Shown: positions 4,527-6,200 of the stretch, one piece after another
How the letters are laid out: each line of letters starts with the position of its first letter
Position numbering within the stretch: position 1 is the stretch's first letter
Source: an uncultured Collinsella sp.
GTDB lineage: Bacteria > Actinomycetota > Coriobacteriia > Coriobacteriales > Coriobacteriaceae
DNA length: 6,200 nucleotides
Direction of reading: 5' to 3'
Assembly: GCA_902468045.1 (NCBI GenBank)
Contig: CABQXG010000088.1
Location: 1-6,200 of the forward strand
The notes under the pieces: generated by a model
Database searches by the model: none
Seen by the model: only the letters and a program-made list of their open reading frames with translations
Told to the model about the DNA's origin: nothing
Program-made: the position numbers and the translations under genes

Positions 4527-6053
4527 ATGGAATCGACTGATGTACTGGTAATTGGATCTGGCATTGCGGGCCTTTGTGCCGCCATCGAAGCGGCACGCAC
4601 GGGTGCAACCGTCACTGTGGCAAGCGCCGGCAAGACCATGAGTGGATCGAGCTTCTTCCCGGGTACCTGGGGCCTCGGCCTCATCGGTCCCGTCGACGAA
4701 GACGACGAGCAGGACCTCATCGACACCATCCTGGCCGTCGGCGACGGCGTTGCCGACCCCGAACTCGTCCAAACGTTCGTCCACGGCATTCCCCAAGCGA
4801 TTGACTGGCTCGAGCAAGACCTGGGCGTTGAGCTCCAGCGTCCGCAAAGCGCCAAGAGTGCTCAACAAAAGCAATTTATCCCCTGCTTTGACCACAAGAC
4901 GCGCATGTGGCGCGGCCTCACCCGCAAGCCCCTTGAGGACGCTCTGACGACCTGGATCGAGTCGCTCGGCATTCGCCTGCTCCCCCGCCATGAGCTTATC
5001 GACCTTGTTGAGGACACGAACGGCAGAATCACCGGAACCATGCTCTACGACCTCACCGAAGATCGAATCGTGCCATTTGCTGCCAAGGCCACGATCATCG
5101 CAGCCGGTGGCACAGGCGGCCTGTTCGAGCGCAGCCTTACGTCGGCTGATGTGCTCAGCTCCTCGCAGGCCATCGCACTGGCGCACGGCGCATCGCTTAC
5201 TAATATAGAGTTCATGCAGATGATGCCCGGCTTCATCGAGCCCAAGCGCAACCTGGTCTTCAACGAGAAAACCTGGCGCTACGTACATGTAGACCAGCCG
5301 GTAGATATTGCCGACGACAAGCTGGACGACCTGCTCGAGCAGCGCTCTGGATATGGTCCCTTCACGTCACGCTTGGCCTCCCGTGCTATCGATCTCGTCA
5401 TCGATCAGGCAGGTGCCGAAGGCCTGGCACTCCATTACGACTTCCCCCGCGAGGATGTCCCAGAGTTTGTGCAGACCTTTGCCACCTGGCTGCAAGACGA
5501 GCACGGCATCGCCCCGACTGACGAGATGCGCGTTGCGATGTATGCCCACGCCGCTAACGGCGGCATCAAGATCGATAAGACCGCGTACACGGGCGTTGAG
5601 GGCCTCTACGCTTGCGGCGAGGCGACAGGCGGCATGCACGGCGCCGACCGCATTGGTGGCTTATCAAGTGCCAACGGCATCGTGTTCGGGCGCATCGCAG
5701 GCGCATCGGCAGCCCAGGCAGCACAGAATACACCTGAGGCGGCCCTGAAGGCGGATATCGCCCTCCCCCAGCACGGCATTGCCACAACAGATGCCGAGCG
5801 CCTGACCCGCAGCCTTAAGCACACGATGAGTACCTATTGCATGATCAACCGCACCGAAACAGGCCTATCCGAAGCACTACACGAGCTTGAGGGCTTGAAG
5901 ACGGAGGCAACGACCTTGAGCACACAGAAAGCCCAGGACAGCGAAGTCGCAGCCCTCGCCCGCCTGCAATCGCAGATTCAGCTGGCACAGGAAATGGTCA
6001 AAGCCATGCGCAAGCGCACCGAAAGTCTCGGGTCGCACTATCGAGCAGACTAA
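4527..6053 (+). CDS. FAD-dependent oxidoreductase, fumarate reductase/L-aspartate oxidase-like flavoprotein, 508 aa
   Basis: The N-terminal VLVIGSGIAGLCAAIEAAR (residues 6-24) is a Rossmann FAD-binding loop (GxGxxG). TIIAAGGTGGLF (189-200) is the second FAD motif of the FAD_binding_2 family, and GVEGLYACGEATGGMHGADR (356-375) with IGGLSSANGIVFGRIAG is the third. Arg286 in RLASRAI matches the catalytic arginine region of SdhA/NadB-type enzymes, and H341AANGG matches the family's HxxxGG. The EFxQFHPT motif reads EFMQMMPGF, so its usual histidine is absent. The C-terminal helical tail ends RTESLGSHYRAD, close to the family's ESRGxHYRxD, and stops there, making the protein shorter than SdhA. There is no signal peptide and no neighbouring Fe-S or membrane subunit, so it is likely soluble. 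The substrate is unresolved: NadB is possible, but nadA and nadC are not in view. ATG 4527 has AAAGGA 5 nt upstream. The 188 bp before it hold a tandem GAGCGTC (4408-4414, 4416-4422) but no clear promoter. Confidence 0.85.
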   Translation: MESTDVLVIGSGIAGLCAAIEAARTGATVTVASAGKTMSGSSFFPGTWGLGLIGPVDEDDEQDLIDTILAVGDGVADPELVQTFVHGIPQAIDWLEQDLGVELQRPQSAKSAQQKQFIPCFDHKTRMWRGLTRKPLEDALTTWIESLGIRLLPRHELIDLVEDTNGRITGTMLYDLTEDRIVPFAAKATIIAAGGTGGLFERSLTSADVLSSSQAIALAHGASLTNIEFMQMMPGFIEPKRNLVFNEKTWRYVHVDQPVDIADDKLDDLLEQRSGYGPFTSRLASRAIDLVIDQAGAEGLALHYDFPREDVPEFVQTFATWLQDEHGIAPTDEMRVAMYAHAANGGIKIDKTAYTGVEGLYACGEATGGMHGADRIGGLSSANGIVFGRIAGASAAQAAQNTPEAALKADIALPQHGIATTDAERLTRSLKHTMSTYCMINRTETGLSEALHELEGLKTEATTLSTQKAQDSEVAALARLQSQIQLAQEMVKAMRKRTESLGSHYRAD

Positions 6054-6099
6054 ATCGATTCTAACTTTGAGTTTGATCACAACTTCTCAACATGCATCG

Positions 6100-6145
6100 A
6101 GCCCCGTAAGCATGATTCCCCTAAGGAGAACACGCCTACGGGGCT
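6100..6145 (+). terminator. Possible terminator or REP-like hairpin after the flavoprotein gene
   Basis: AGCCCCGTA (6100-6108) and TACGGGGCT (6137-6145) form a perfect 9-bp stem, with partly paired inner sequence and only TTT after it. It begins 46 nt beyond the flavoprotein stop. The weak T-tract makes terminator activity uncertain. The inner sequence at 6115-6134 resembles, inverted, the palindrome at 6150-6174. Confidence 0.5.
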
Positions 6146-6149
6146 TTAG

Positions 6150-6174
6150 CCGTGTTTCCCTAAGGGAATCACGG
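6150..6174. repeat. 25-nt near-perfect palindrome, second hairpin of a pair
   Basis: CCGTGTTTCCCT and the matching arm AGGGAATCACGG pair at 11 of 12 positions (one T-T mismatch at 6155/6169) around a single central A. It lies 4 nt after the previous hairpin. Its size, symmetry and inverted relation to that neighbour resemble a bacterial REP/BIME unit, but a regulator operator or part of a bidirectional terminator would also fit. The last 26 bases of the window show nothing I can assign. Confidence 0.55.
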
Positions 6175-6200
6175 TGCAGATTACTCAGCTCCGTGCCTCG

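Noticed and set aside
6175..6200. A convergent minus-strand gene ending at the window edge
   Set aside because: In-frame stop codons can be read here, but 26 bases are too few to show coding character.

Overview
The window looks like chromosome from a high-GC, Gram-positive, probably anaerobic gut actinobacterium, most likely a Coriobacteriia member such as Collinsella. This is recognition from GC-rich codon use, a SufS-SufU pair and a GGGtGRT-family gene, not a proven assignment. There is no tRNA, rRNA or CRISPR array.

Layout. (1) Positions 1-697: the 3' end of a SufS-type cysteine desulfurase overlaps a complete sufU scaffold gene by 8 nt, and a strong intrinsic terminator closes this suf operon. 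(2) Positions 698-1296: about 600 bp with no convincing gene, containing a nested GC-rich inverted repeat (801-886) and short direct repeats. (3) Positions 1297-2109, minus strand: a single-copy HUH/Y1 (REP-associated, RAYT-like) transposase with a C-terminal helix-turn-helix, preceded by a possible promoter whose spacer holds an inverted repeat. (4) Positions 2110-2512: an intergenic region that becomes the leader of the next operon. (5) Positions 2513-4338: a tight two-gene operon encoding a variant NifU/IscU-like protein and a GGGtGRT-motif protein of unknown function, followed by small hairpins and a 12-bp-stem terminator. (6) Positions 4527-6053: a stand-alone flavoprotein of the fumarate reductase/L-aspartate oxidase superfamily. 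(7) Positions 6100-6174: two hairpins related to each other in inverted orientation.

How the genes fit together. SufS takes sulfur from cysteine and passes it to SufU, which is ordinary Fe-S cluster biogenesis. The operon 2 kb away carries a second, divergent scaffold-like protein. It has a changed cysteine pattern, no cysteine at the apparent third ligand site and about 100 extra C-terminal residues, and it is paired with the GGGtGRT protein. Both genes use AAG for every lysine, with no AAA, which suggests strong expression. This pair is the best candidate for an undescribed system: possibly a dedicated Fe-S or sulfur-handling module whose client is not visible here. The flavoprotein has its own ribosome-binding site and lies beyond a terminator, so a functional link to the pair is not shown.
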